Of a stretch of 5,013 bases of DNA, positions 1 to 4,731 are shown one piece after another (within the stretch, counting starts at the first letter, position 1; each line of letters opens with the position of its first letter). The translations under genes and the position numbers were made by a program. The notes below the pieces were generated by a model. That model was not told the DNA's origin, did not search any database, and saw only the letters and a list, made by a program, of their open reading frames with translations. The stretch is taken from assembly GCA_002391225.1 (NCBI GenBank), contig DGRV01000020.1, positions 15,725 through 20,737 on the forward strand, written 5' to 3'. The stretch is from Christensenella sp. UBA4379 (GTDB lineage: Bacteria > Bacillota > Clostridia > Christensenellales > Aristaeellaceae).

Positions 1-709
1 GGATCATATTCCGGATCGTCTGCGGAGTCCAGACCTTGTCAGGATCAGGATATTTCTCGTTCAGATAGTTGGCTGCCCGAAGCGTTCCGTATCCCTCGTT
101 GACGATCAGATCAAAGACTTCTTTGACAATCGGCCCTTTCACCTCGTCGATCTCCAGATCATAGAGCTGACGGTTTTTCTTGCCGATCCTGCCATTCAGC
201 ACGAGCTTGTAGCCATAGGGAGCAATGCCGCCGCGCCACAGCCCGTCTGATGTCATCTGCGTGTGCGCTGCCTTGACCCGCATGGAGGTCTTTTCGCTTT
301 CGCCGCCGGCCTGCCAGAACCGAATGTAGTTGATCAGCTTATCACTGCGGCTCTCTATTTTCTGCTGTCCTTCCCGGGTGCTCCAGACTTCGATCCCATG
401 ATCGATGAACCATTCCACCAGGAAAGGCGTCTCGTCTTCACGCCGGCCCAGACGGTCAAACATGAAAACCAGCAGAACATCAAATTTCTTTTTTTCGGCC
501 AGGGCACGAATATCGAGGATCGCGTCACGATTTTCAGCGGAAACCTTGTAACCGGAGACGCCTTTTTCCACCCGTTCGTCGTAGAATGTCCAGTCATCCA
601 TTCTGGCAATGAAATCCATGCATTCACGACGCTGCATGGGGATATCATCTGTGATCCTGTCAACCTGCCCTTTGGTTGAAACTCTGTACAGACAAAGCAC
701 TCGTTTCAT
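1..709 (-). CDS. Large serine recombinase, N-terminal part (gene runs off the left edge)
   Basis: Site-specific recombinase that would cut and join DNA at the element's attachment sites through a phosphoserine intermediate. 236 residues are visible; the C-terminal part is outside the window. The resolvase-type catalytic domain opens with CLYRVSTKGQ (residues 6-15), giving the conserved Arg9 and nucleophile Ser11. FMFDRLGRRED (82-92) is the conserved DRLGR helix. The PF07508-type recombinase domain follows, with GGIAPYGYKL at 160-169 and IRNM at 232-235. The zinc ribbon and coiled coil expected in this family would lie beyond base 1. The ATG at 709 gives the usual MKRVLCLYRVS start, with AAGGAG 11 bases upstream. 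An in-frame GTG at 715 sits 5 bases from the same site and is a real alternative. The first 50 bases overlap the end of the upstream small gene, suggesting translational coupling. The family call is firm; the role in excising this element is inferred from context. Confidence 0.95.
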   Translation of the reverse strand, partial: MKRVLCLYRVSTKGQVDRITDDIPMQRRECMDFIARMDDWTFYDERVEKGVSGYKVSAENRDAILDIRALAEKKKFDVLLVFMFDRLGRREDETPFLVEWFIDHGIEVWSTREGQQKIESRSDKLINYIRFWQAGGESEKTSMRVKAAHTQMTSDGLWRGGIAPYGYKLVLNGRIGKKNRQLYDLEIDEVKGPIVKEVFDLIVNEGYGTLRAANYLNEKYPDPDKVWTPQTIRNMI

Positions 710-914
710 GCTCACTGCTTCTCCTTTTCTTGAAGGCGGCAATCAGCATCCGGGCAATTTCACGATGAATAATGGGATCTTCCTCATATCGGAAACACAG
801 GGATACATGACAGCCGTTTTCAGTCGTCATTTCGCGAGGCATCTGCACAGATGATAACGCGAGTATTTCATTGTTAAGGTTCACGGGCTCAATACCCATT
901 TCATTGTAACACAT
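660..914 (-). CDS. Small hypothetical protein upstream of the recombinase, possibly TnpW-like
   Basis: 84 residues, beginning MCYNEMGIEPVNLNNEILAL. An upstream in-frame start at 989 exists, but AAGGA sits 7 bases before the ATG at 914, so 914 is chosen. The centre (about residues 32-60) contains GCHVSLCFRY, then a charged helix with IHREIARMLIAAF. This G-x-x-V-x-x-x-F pattern followed by an amphipathic helix faintly resembles TnpW-type small proteins found beside serine recombinases in clostridial transposons. That similarity is from memory and weak. There is no membrane segment or DNA-binding motif that I can name. The last 50 bases overlap the recombinase start in another frame, so the two are probably co-translated and the product may be a recombinase accessory or regulator. 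The gene is preceded by a terminator hairpin only 40 bases upstream. Confidence 0.7.
   Translation of the reverse strand: MCYNEMGIEPVNLNNEILALSSVQMPREMTTENGCHVSLCFRYEEDPIIHREIARMLIAAFKKRRSSEHETSALSVQSFNQRAG
721..726 (-). promoter_or_regulatory. Ribosome binding site of the serine recombinase
   Basis: The minus strand reads AAGGAG here. It is 11 bases from the ATG at 709 and 5 bases from an in-frame GTG at 715. Spacing alone favours the GTG, while family resemblance of the N-terminus favours the ATG. The site lies inside the upstream small gene, so ribosomes finishing that gene could feed initiation here. Confidence 0.6.
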
Positions 915-921
915 ATCTTTT

Positions 922-926
922 TCCTT
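922..926 (-). promoter_or_regulatory. Ribosome binding site of the small gene at 660-914
   Basis: The minus strand reads AAGGA, 7 bases upstream of the ATG at 914. It decides that start over the longer in-frame start at 989, which would have to begin inside the terminator region. Confidence 0.6.
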
Positions 927-953
927 TTCAATTGATGATTTGGTGACAGATGT

Positions 954-982
954 AAAAAGAAGCTGCGCAAATTGGCAGCTTC
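954..982 (-). terminator. Rho-independent terminator between the VapE gene and the recombinase pair
   Basis: On the minus strand, a perfect 8-bp stem GAAGCTGC / GCAGCTTC (plus-strand arms 959-966 and 975-982) encloses an 8-base loop. TTTTTA follows (plus 953-958). It would stop transcripts coming through the relaxase-VapE operon. Only 40 bases separate it from the start of the next gene, leaving little room for a promoter in between. It may therefore act as a partial or regulated terminator that limits recombinase expression. Confidence 0.75.
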
Positions 983-1030
983 CAGGCAATAGAATGCTTT
1001 CAGTGTCAGCAGATCGGTTTTGGCATGAGC

Positions 1031-1309
1031 GTCAACCAGCCCTGTCAACTGGGCCAGCAACCTTTTTTTGGTGTGATCATCAGGCCCTATTATGTGTTTT
1101 TCTTTTTTTCTTCAGTTGACAGTTGAGTAGTTGACAGAAGAGGTGGAAGCCTTGCAGGATATGGGTTTCCCCTGTCAACCAGAGTGTCAACTGGCTTTTT
1201 GAAATGCGTCAACTGGGTTCCTCAAAACGGGAAATCTTCTCCTGGCTCGACCGCTATAAAACCCATCTGCTCATATTTTTCAACCGGCTGGTTGACAGAC
1301 TGGTTGACA
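1031..1309. repeat. Array of nine GTCAAC/GTTGAC repeats (iteron-like)
   Basis: On the plus strand GTCAAC occurs at 1031, 1044, 1174, 1186 and 1208, and its reverse complement GTTGAC at 1115, 1130, 1291 and 1303. A degenerate GTTGAG is at 1122. Most copies extend to nine bases: GTCAACCAG at 1031 and 1174, GTCAACTGG at 1044, 1186 and 1208, CTGGTTGAC at 1288 and 1300. They come in pairs with start-to-start distances of 13, 12, 12 and 15. The last two copies lie inside the VapE coding region, where they encode Val-Asn-Gln. Spaced short repeats of this kind are typical of binding sites for a replication or partition protein. The function here is an inference. Confidence 0.8.
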
Positions 1310-2631
1310 GGAGCTGTGCTCTCTTTTTCCGACTCTGCCGGGATTCGTTCCCATCCCCGCTGGGTACCGTACTTCTCGAAGCGCCGGGAGTTGGCGTAAG
1401 GCCGCCAGCCCTGAATGCTGCCGTTGGCGATGCCCACGTTCACGATCTCAAAGATTTCTCTTGTTTCCCATTGCTTGGGCTCGTCATAGGGGTGATCCAG
1501 CGCTTCCTTGTAAAGCTGCATGGAGCAGAGCTTATCCCCAGGATAGGTTTCCATAAAGCCGTAGATCTGCCCGGCTCTGGTATCCTCCTGCATGTATTTT
1601 TCCTGCTCCCGTGCCTGCTTCTCCTCCATTTTCCTGGTGAGGTGGGTGCTGTATTCCCCCGATTCATAGATCGCCATGATCTCCGCCCACATCAGGTCAA
1701 TATAGGCGCGGGACGCTTCTTCATTCGCCAGGATATGTGTTTCCGCCTGCTCCGGATGCACCTGCACGGGAAGGAAGCGGCGGTTGCCGCTTCGGTCCAT
1801 GGGCAGGAAATCCATTTTGTTGGTGGTCCCGGCAAATACGCATTGCCTCAGATGATCGGCAGCGTAGCGGTCATAGGGAAACTTGTAGGTATCCTTGCTC
1901 CGGGAGAGAAAGGACTTGATGTCCTCGATGCTCTTGGCGTTTGCTGTCGCCACCATCTCCGACATTTCCATGATCCAGTGCCCTGCCAATCGCTGATAAA
2001 CCTTTTCATCGTCCAGCTTTTTCAGGTCATCGGAAAACCATTCGTCCCGGACAGCCAGGAAGCAAAGGAACGTGGATTTCCCCGCTCCCTGACCGCCGGT
2101 CAGCACCAGCATCAGATCAAATTTCGCTCCAGGCTCAAAGATACGCTTCACAGCTCCCAGCATGAACAACTGGAGGCAGGCTTCGTTGTAATCGTTAACC
2201 TCCGCTCCCAGAAAATGATGCAGCGCATACCGGATCCGATAGTTTCCATCCCAGCGCAGCTTTCTCAAATAGTTCCGGATCGGATGAAAGCCGTGCGCAC
2301 TGGCCACCACCCGGAAGGCGTTTTGCACACATTTTTCTGAGCGGATGCCGTAATACTGCTCAAAATGTAGCAGCACATGGGGCAGATCCTGATCGTCAAA
2401 GCGGGTCGTATCCCGACGCCAGGGAAACTCTCCGATCATATCATCGGTTTCCGTCAGCAGATTCCGCATAATCTTCCCTGCAAACAACGGGTCATTTTCA
2501 AATACGATGACGCAATTCCGGATACTGTTGGCTGTGCCTCCCTTGTCCGTCTTTTCCAGAGAATCCCGGATGGAGGCTCGCATTTGTTCCAACTCTTCAT
2601 CCGAATGCATTGGAGTGATCAAATTTGGCAT
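1222..2631 (-). CDS. VapE-family (virulence-associated E) P-loop ATPase
   Basis: 469 residues. VapE-domain proteins (PF05272) are P-loop ATPases related to superfamily 3 helicases. They are common on phages, satellites and integrative elements, often beside or fused to a primase. Walker A is GGQGAGKST at 179-187. A Walker B-like strand is HWIMEMSEM at 218-226. A sensor-like VFAGTTN is at 265-271, and the conserved GNRRFLPV at 282-289 is probably the arginine finger. A Glu/Lys-rich helix spans about 331-350. No primase domain is seen in the first 110 residues, so this is the stand-alone form. The tail is odd: VNQSVNQPV at 442-450 repeats a DNA motif that continues beyond the stop codon. The ATG at 2631 has AAGGTGA 9 bases upstream. 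The gene starts 34 bases after the relaxase gene and is probably co-transcribed with it. The family is confident; a role in replicating the excised element is inferred. Confidence 0.93.
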   Translation of the reverse strand: MPNLITPMHSDEELEQMRASIRDSLEKTDKGGTANSIRNCVIVFENDPLFAGKIMRNLLTETDDMIGEFPWRRDTTRFDDQDLPHVLLHFEQYYGIRSEKCVQNAFRVVASAHGFHPIRNYLRKLRWDGNYRIRYALHHFLGAEVNDYNEACLQLFMLGAVKRIFEPGAKFDLMLVLTGGQGAGKSTFLCFLAVRDEWFSDDLKKLDDEKVYQRLAGHWIMEMSEMVATANAKSIEDIKSFLSRSKDTYKFPYDRYAADHLRQCVFAGTTNKMDFLPMDRSGNRRFLPVQVHPEQAETHILANEEASRAYIDLMWAEIMAIYESGEYSTHLTRKMEEKQAREQEKYMQEDTRAGQIYGFMETYPGDKLCSMQLYKEALDHPYDEPKQWETREIFEIVNVGIANGSIQGWRPYANSRRFEKYGTQRGWERIPAESEKESTAPVNQSVNQPVEKYEQMGFIAVEPGEDFPF

Positions 2632-2640
2632 GTCGTTTTC

Positions 2641-2647
2641 TCACCTT
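2641..2647 (-). promoter_or_regulatory. Ribosome binding site of the VapE-family gene
   Basis: The minus strand reads AAGGTGA, 9 bases before the ATG at 2631. The same unusual AAGGTGA form precedes the relaxase gene, which supports matched translation of the two genes as one unit. Confidence 0.65.
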
Positions 2648-2665
2648 CTTGTATCTCATTCTTTT

Positions 2666-3958
2666 TTACCTTTCTTCCCAGCTATGCTGCCTGGGCTTTT
2701 GTGCCTGCGTCTCCTGGGATTTCTGTTTGTAGTTTTGCAGCAGCTCAATAATCGACGGCCTGGCCTGCTCCTTGATCTTGGTCTTGGCCGCATCCCGGGT
2801 GGCAGGCAAGCGAAGCGCGTCTATGACTTTTTCAAATATCGACTTGGCCCGCTTTTTCAGCGTGTTGGCGGCTCGTTCAAACCAATCCACCACAAGCTCC
2901 CGGTCTTTTTGCTTCATTTTGGTTTCCGGCGACATGACTTGCTGCCTGCCTTTTTCCAGCACCATCAGGTCCTGCTCCTGCGTTTCACGGATGGCCTCGG
3001 CTGCAACAACCTTGACGGCTTCCCTGTAGGCAATATCGGCAACGGCTTCCAGCACCGTATCCGCGTCAGCAAGCTTCTCCATCTTCTCGTCCAATTCCGC
3101 TGACTTCTGAGCAATGATCCGGCTCTGGGCTTCATTGTCAGCGGTAAGCTCCGCATTGCGCTGTTCCAGCTCCGCGATCCTTTCCCGCTGGGCCTGAATG
3201 ATGTAATCGTTCTTCTCCCGGTTCTCCCTGCCGCCATAAATCGCATCCCGTTCCACTTCCAGCCCATGCTCCTCGCAGATGTTCAGAAGCAGCTCCCGGC
3301 ATATGCTGTCGAAAGCGATCTTCCTGTTGTTTTGCCGTCCGGGCTTCTTCTCCGGGAAGGGGAGCTGAATCCCCAGGGCTTCCAGTGCTTTCTCCTGCTT
3401 CGGCTCAATTTCACCGTAGCGGTTTTCGATATCGAACACCTGCCGGGCGTGAATGTGAGGACTGGTTTCATCCAGATGGAGCGACCAGTCCAGAACGTGC
3501 ACATGGCTGCCGAAACGATCCTGGATGGTTGCCATGAATTCCTGAATGATTTCCAGCAGTACTTCCGGCGGCGGGCAGTCGCCTTCCTTTCCGATCTGAT
3601 AGATCGTTTCCTCCGGGCAGATTCGCGCATCCGACAGCAGATCATCCACGGTGCGGTTTCTTCCTGCGTGTCCGGCCTTCACATTGCGGGCTGCCTGTCC
3701 GGCCAGATAGTCGCCGTAACGCTGCTCGTAGAAATCCCGCTCCACCTGGTTGAAGGTTGGATATTGACCGGATTGATTTGCCTCGTGGTTTCTCAGACCG
3801 TTCTGCCAGTCCCAGTAAAGATTCAGGCGGGTTCGATCCTGGTTGATGTTTTCCGCATGGGCTACATCGAACTGCCGGTCATTGTGCTTGGGGTTATAGA
3901 CGCCATGCTTTCCTGCGCGGCCATTGTGACGGGACACACGCGGTTTCTGATTTGCCAT
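2666..3958 (-). CDS. MobV-type relaxase (plasmid recombination / mobilization protein)
   Basis: 430 residues. Relaxases nick one strand at oriT and lead it into a recipient through a conjugation channel. The signature is HLDETSPHIH at 161-170, the metal-binding histidine motif of the Mob/Pre (PF01076) group. An N-terminal HNGR at 11-14 and RTRLN at 42-46 match in place the earlier MobV motifs. NRYGEIEPKQEKALEALG (179-196) and YGGRENREK (241-249) are further parts I associate with clostridial relatives. A coiled coil rich in Glu, Gln and Leu runs about 252-300, followed by a basic helical C-terminus. The frame stays open upstream to 4141, but that extension crosses the inverted repeat and has no ribosome binding site. 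ATG 3958 has AAGGTGAGG just upstream and is chosen. The neighbouring inverted repeat at 4057-4093 is the likely target. No conjugation channel genes are seen, so transfer would need a helper element. Confidence 0.9.
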   Translation of the reverse strand: MANQKPRVSRHNGRAGKHGVYNPKHNDRQFDVAHAENINQDRTRLNLYWDWQNGLRNHEANQSGQYPTFNQVERDFYEQRYGDYLAGQAARNVKAGHAGRNRTVDDLLSDARICPEETIYQIGKEGDCPPPEVLLEIIQEFMATIQDRFGSHVHVLDWSLHLDETSPHIHARQVFDIENRYGEIEPKQEKALEALGIQLPFPEKKPGRQNNRKIAFDSICRELLLNICEEHGLEVERDAIYGGRENREKNDYIIQAQRERIAELEQRNAELTADNEAQSRIIAQKSAELDEKMEKLADADTVLEAVADIAYREAVKVVAAEAIRETQEQDLMVLEKGRQQVMSPETKMKQKDRELVVDWFERAANTLKKRAKSIFEKVIDALRLPATRDAAKTKIKEQARPSIIELLQNYKQKSQETQAQKPRQHSWEER

Positions 3959-3961
3959 GCC

Positions 3962-3970
3962 CCTCACCTT
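3962..3970 (-). promoter_or_regulatory. Ribosome binding site of the relaxase gene
   Basis: The minus strand reads AAGGTGAGG, ending 3 bases before the ATG at 3958. The TGA inside it (3964-3966) is also the stop codon of the open frame coming from 4248, so translation of that frame, if it occurs, would end within the relaxase ribosome binding site. Confidence 0.7.
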
Positions 3971-4034
3971 CGTTTCTTTATCATGTGGTAGATTTGTTTT
4001 TCTGTTCTTCCGAGGTAGAATTCGTTCCCCGGGC

Positions 4035-4093
4035 ACCTGAGTTTCGACAGGTAATACCCAGTACAAAGTGTCGATGCTCGACACTTCACTGGG
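4035..4093. other. Putative origin of transfer (oriT): large interrupted inverted repeat
   Basis: The plus strand has CCCAGT (4057-4062), three bases, AAGTGTCGA (4066-4074), loop TGC, TCGACACTT (4078-4086), one base, then ACTGGG (4088-4093). This gives 15 paired bases on each side with only a small internal bulge. Next to it, ACCTG (4035-4039) and CAGGT (4048-4052) form a second small inverted repeat containing another TCGACA. The site lies about 100 bases upstream of the relaxase start. An inverted repeat flanking the nick site, close to the relaxase gene, is the usual layout of MobV oriT regions. The exact nick site cannot be read from the sequence. Confidence 0.6.
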
Positions 4094-4097
4094 CCAC

Positions 4098-4246
4098 GGG
4101 CGCTGCCCTTTGGATTCCCGGCAAGGGCCTTTCCCTTGCATTCCGCGCAGGCGCTGTCACCCTGCACCCGCCCCCGGGCGCTCCGCCTCTGGACTCCGGG
4201 CAAGGAACTTCCCCTGCATCCCGCGCAGATGCTCCCGCCCTGCACC
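4098..4246. repeat. Two tandem imperfect repeats, 71 bp each, period 78 bp
   Basis: Copy 1 is 4098-4168 and copy 2 is 4176-4246. Both begin GGGCGCT, contain GCAAGG, TGCAT and CCGCGCAG at matching places, and end CCCTGCACC. I estimate roughly three quarters identity by eye. The copies are very GC-rich, separated by a C-rich spacer, and lie directly beside the putative oriT. Each contains short hairpins: on the minus strand GGGC/GCCC and CAAGGG/CCCTTG in copy 1, and GGCG/CGCC in copy 2. Possible roles are relaxosome protein binding, a structured RNA, or a leader region of the relaxase operon. Confidence 0.8.
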
Positions 4247-4258
4247 AAGGCGCGTAAT

Positions 4259-4288
4259 AAAGCGACATCAATAGTGATGCCGCTTTTT
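4259..4288 (+). terminator. Rho-independent terminator, best read on the plus strand
   Basis: The plus strand has AAAGCG, a mismatched A, CATCA, loop ATAG, TGATG, a mismatched C, CGCTTT, then more T (TTTTTA in all). This gives eleven pairs with one A-C mismatch. The minus-strand reading has only a poor T tract (TTTATTA) and would be weaker. No plus-strand gene ends here. The sequence TGATGCCGCTTT of its right arm is repeated exactly at 4306-4317. Confidence 0.55.
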
Positions 4289-4327
4289 ATGTGAAGTTGC
4301 TGCCCTGATGCCGCTTTGGTATCACTT

Positions 4328-4504
4328 TCAGCAGCCCAGGCCGCTCATGAAATCGTCAGCTTTGTCGAAGTCATCATCGGAGATTTCTCCTTGCTTTCTG
4401 CTGTTTGCCACAGCACTCGCTGGCTGTATCGGCAGTGTGTGCAGCGCTTCGGTTAGGTACCTCTTTCTGCCCCCTTTTGCGGCGCAACAAAATAGGCAGA
4501 CCAC
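4328..4504 (-). CDS. Small hypothetical protein with acidic tail (start uncertain, possibly a gene remnant)
   Basis: From a GTG at 4504 the minus strand encodes 58 residues, and the frame is open back to 4540 without an ATG. The N-terminal part has FCCAAKGGRKRYLTEALHTL; the C-terminus reads EISDDDFDKADDFMSGLGC and stops at 4328-4330. The basic start and acidic, protein-like end suggest real coding, and the last 20 residues faintly resemble SHOCT-type tails (a Gly-Glu-Ile-Ser-acidic-Phe pattern). No ribosome binding site precedes the GTG. An ATG at 4506 in another frame opens MWSAYFVAPQKG but stops at 4453-4455, so a frameshifted longer gene is possible. A plus-strand frame (4308-4511) lies antisense to it and looks like the shadow. 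I do not recognise a family. Confidence 0.35.
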   Translation of the reverse strand: MVCLFCCAAKGGRKRYLTEALHTLPIQPASAVANSRKQGEISDDDFDKADDFMSGLGC

Positions 4505-4520
4505 ATTTTGAAGTCTGCCT
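4485..4520 (-). terminator. Hairpin with T-rich tail on the minus strand
   Basis: The arms AGGCAGAC and GTCTGCCT (plus 4494-4501 and 4513-4520) form a perfect 8-bp stem with an 11-base loop. On the minus strand the stem is followed by ATTTTGTT. It would end transcripts coming from the promoter at about 4903. It also lies across the start of the small frame at 4328-4504, which weakens the case for that gene being expressed from upstream. Confidence 0.5.
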
Positions 4521-4587
4521 TGAGAATAATTGGATACAACTTACAGAGGACATTTCAATCCATATCTTCTGGCTAGGATGATCTATT

Positions 4588-4731
4588 CTATATGATTATA
4601 CGGTTGAAAATAGTGGTCACCCCGAATTGCGACAGGATAGCATCTTGAGGCTCGGAAAAAGTTGATTGTTGCAAAATAGCGCCATCATTCAGCTTAAGCA
4701 CATGGTCTTTTTTGCGCACGACATATGAAAA
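4588..4731 (-). pseudogene. Coding remnant, possibly the C-terminus of a transposase
   Basis: On the minus strand 47 codons are open between a TAA at 4732-4734 and a TAG at 4588-4590. They include YVVRKKDHVLKLNDGAIL, then FSEPQDAILSQFGVTTIF. The same frame continues upstream of the TAA with CKTPPYPVLQFLGSP, so a single stop may interrupt an older gene. The final pattern (Gln-x-x-Ile-Leu, then Phe-Gly-Val) recalls the ends of some DDE transposases; this is a resemblance from memory, not a match. No start codon with a ribosome binding site is present. Confidence 0.3.

Larger units (their letters stand above)
881..1111 (-). other. Open frame without a good start: possible coding relict
   Basis: On the minus strand the frame is open for 76 codons from 1111 to a TGA at 881-883. 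It contains a protein-like stretch, KRLLAQLTGLVDAHAKTDLL followed by TLKAFYCLEAANLRSFF. There is no ATG and no ribosome binding site; the best start would be TTG at 1060. The terminator hairpin at 954-982 lies inside the frame, and its 3' end overlaps the well-supported gene starting at 914. It is either a decayed remnant of a small gene or chance. Confidence is low. Confidence 0.2.
915..1221. other. Gene-poor intergenic stretch with GTTGAC repeats and a terminator
   Basis: About 307 bases without a convincing gene lie between the VapE stop codon and the next start. It holds seven of the nine GTTGAC/GTCAAC repeats described separately, a poly-T tract on the plus strand around 1061-1110, and the minus-strand terminator at 954-982. 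I looked for a minus-strand promoter. TTGACA, which resembles a -35 box, occurs several times as part of the repeats, but none is followed by a TATAAT-like box at 16-18 bases. Confidence 0.6.
3964..4248 (-). other. Open frame across the oriT region; possible leader peptide of the relaxase gene
   Basis: 94 codons from a TTG at 4248 to a TGA at 3964-3966, which lies within the relaxase ribosome binding site. The first half is read through the tandem repeats and gives two related blocks with CAGC and CAEC (Cys-x-x-Cys). The second half ends GRTEKQIYHMIKKRR, which looks like a plausible basic helix. No ribosome binding site supports the TTG start. The open frame may simply reflect GC-rich repeats whose period is a multiple of three. 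It is listed because the stop placement fits translational coupling. Confidence 0.2.

Noticed and set aside
263..679. Plus-strand open frame (138 codons)
   Set aside because: Antisense to the catalytic domain of the serine recombinase.
1043..1309. TTGACA hexamers in the GTTGAC array as -35 promoter boxes
   Set aside because: None has a TATAAT-like box at 16-18 bases on the proper strand; they are parts of the repeat motif.
1031..1309. CRISPR array
   Set aside because: Repeat units are about nine bases, in both orientations, with irregular short spacing.
1204..2340. Long plus-strand open frame (378 codons)
   Set aside because: It lies opposite the VapE gene, which has clear Walker A and conserved motifs and a ribosome binding site. 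The plus frame shows no recognisable domain and is a shadow.
3266..3991. Plus-strand open frame (241 codons)
   Set aside because: Antisense to the relaxase with its HLDETSPHIH motif; no ribosome binding site or domain.
3959..4141. N-terminal extension of the relaxase to 4141
   Set aside because: The extra 61 residues are read through the inverted repeat and GC-rich repeat, with no ribosome binding site. The AAGGTGAGG before 3958 fixes the start.
4308..4511. Plus-strand open frame (67 codons)
   Set aside because: Composition looks like the complement of the minus-strand frame that ends in an acidic tail; no ribosome binding site.
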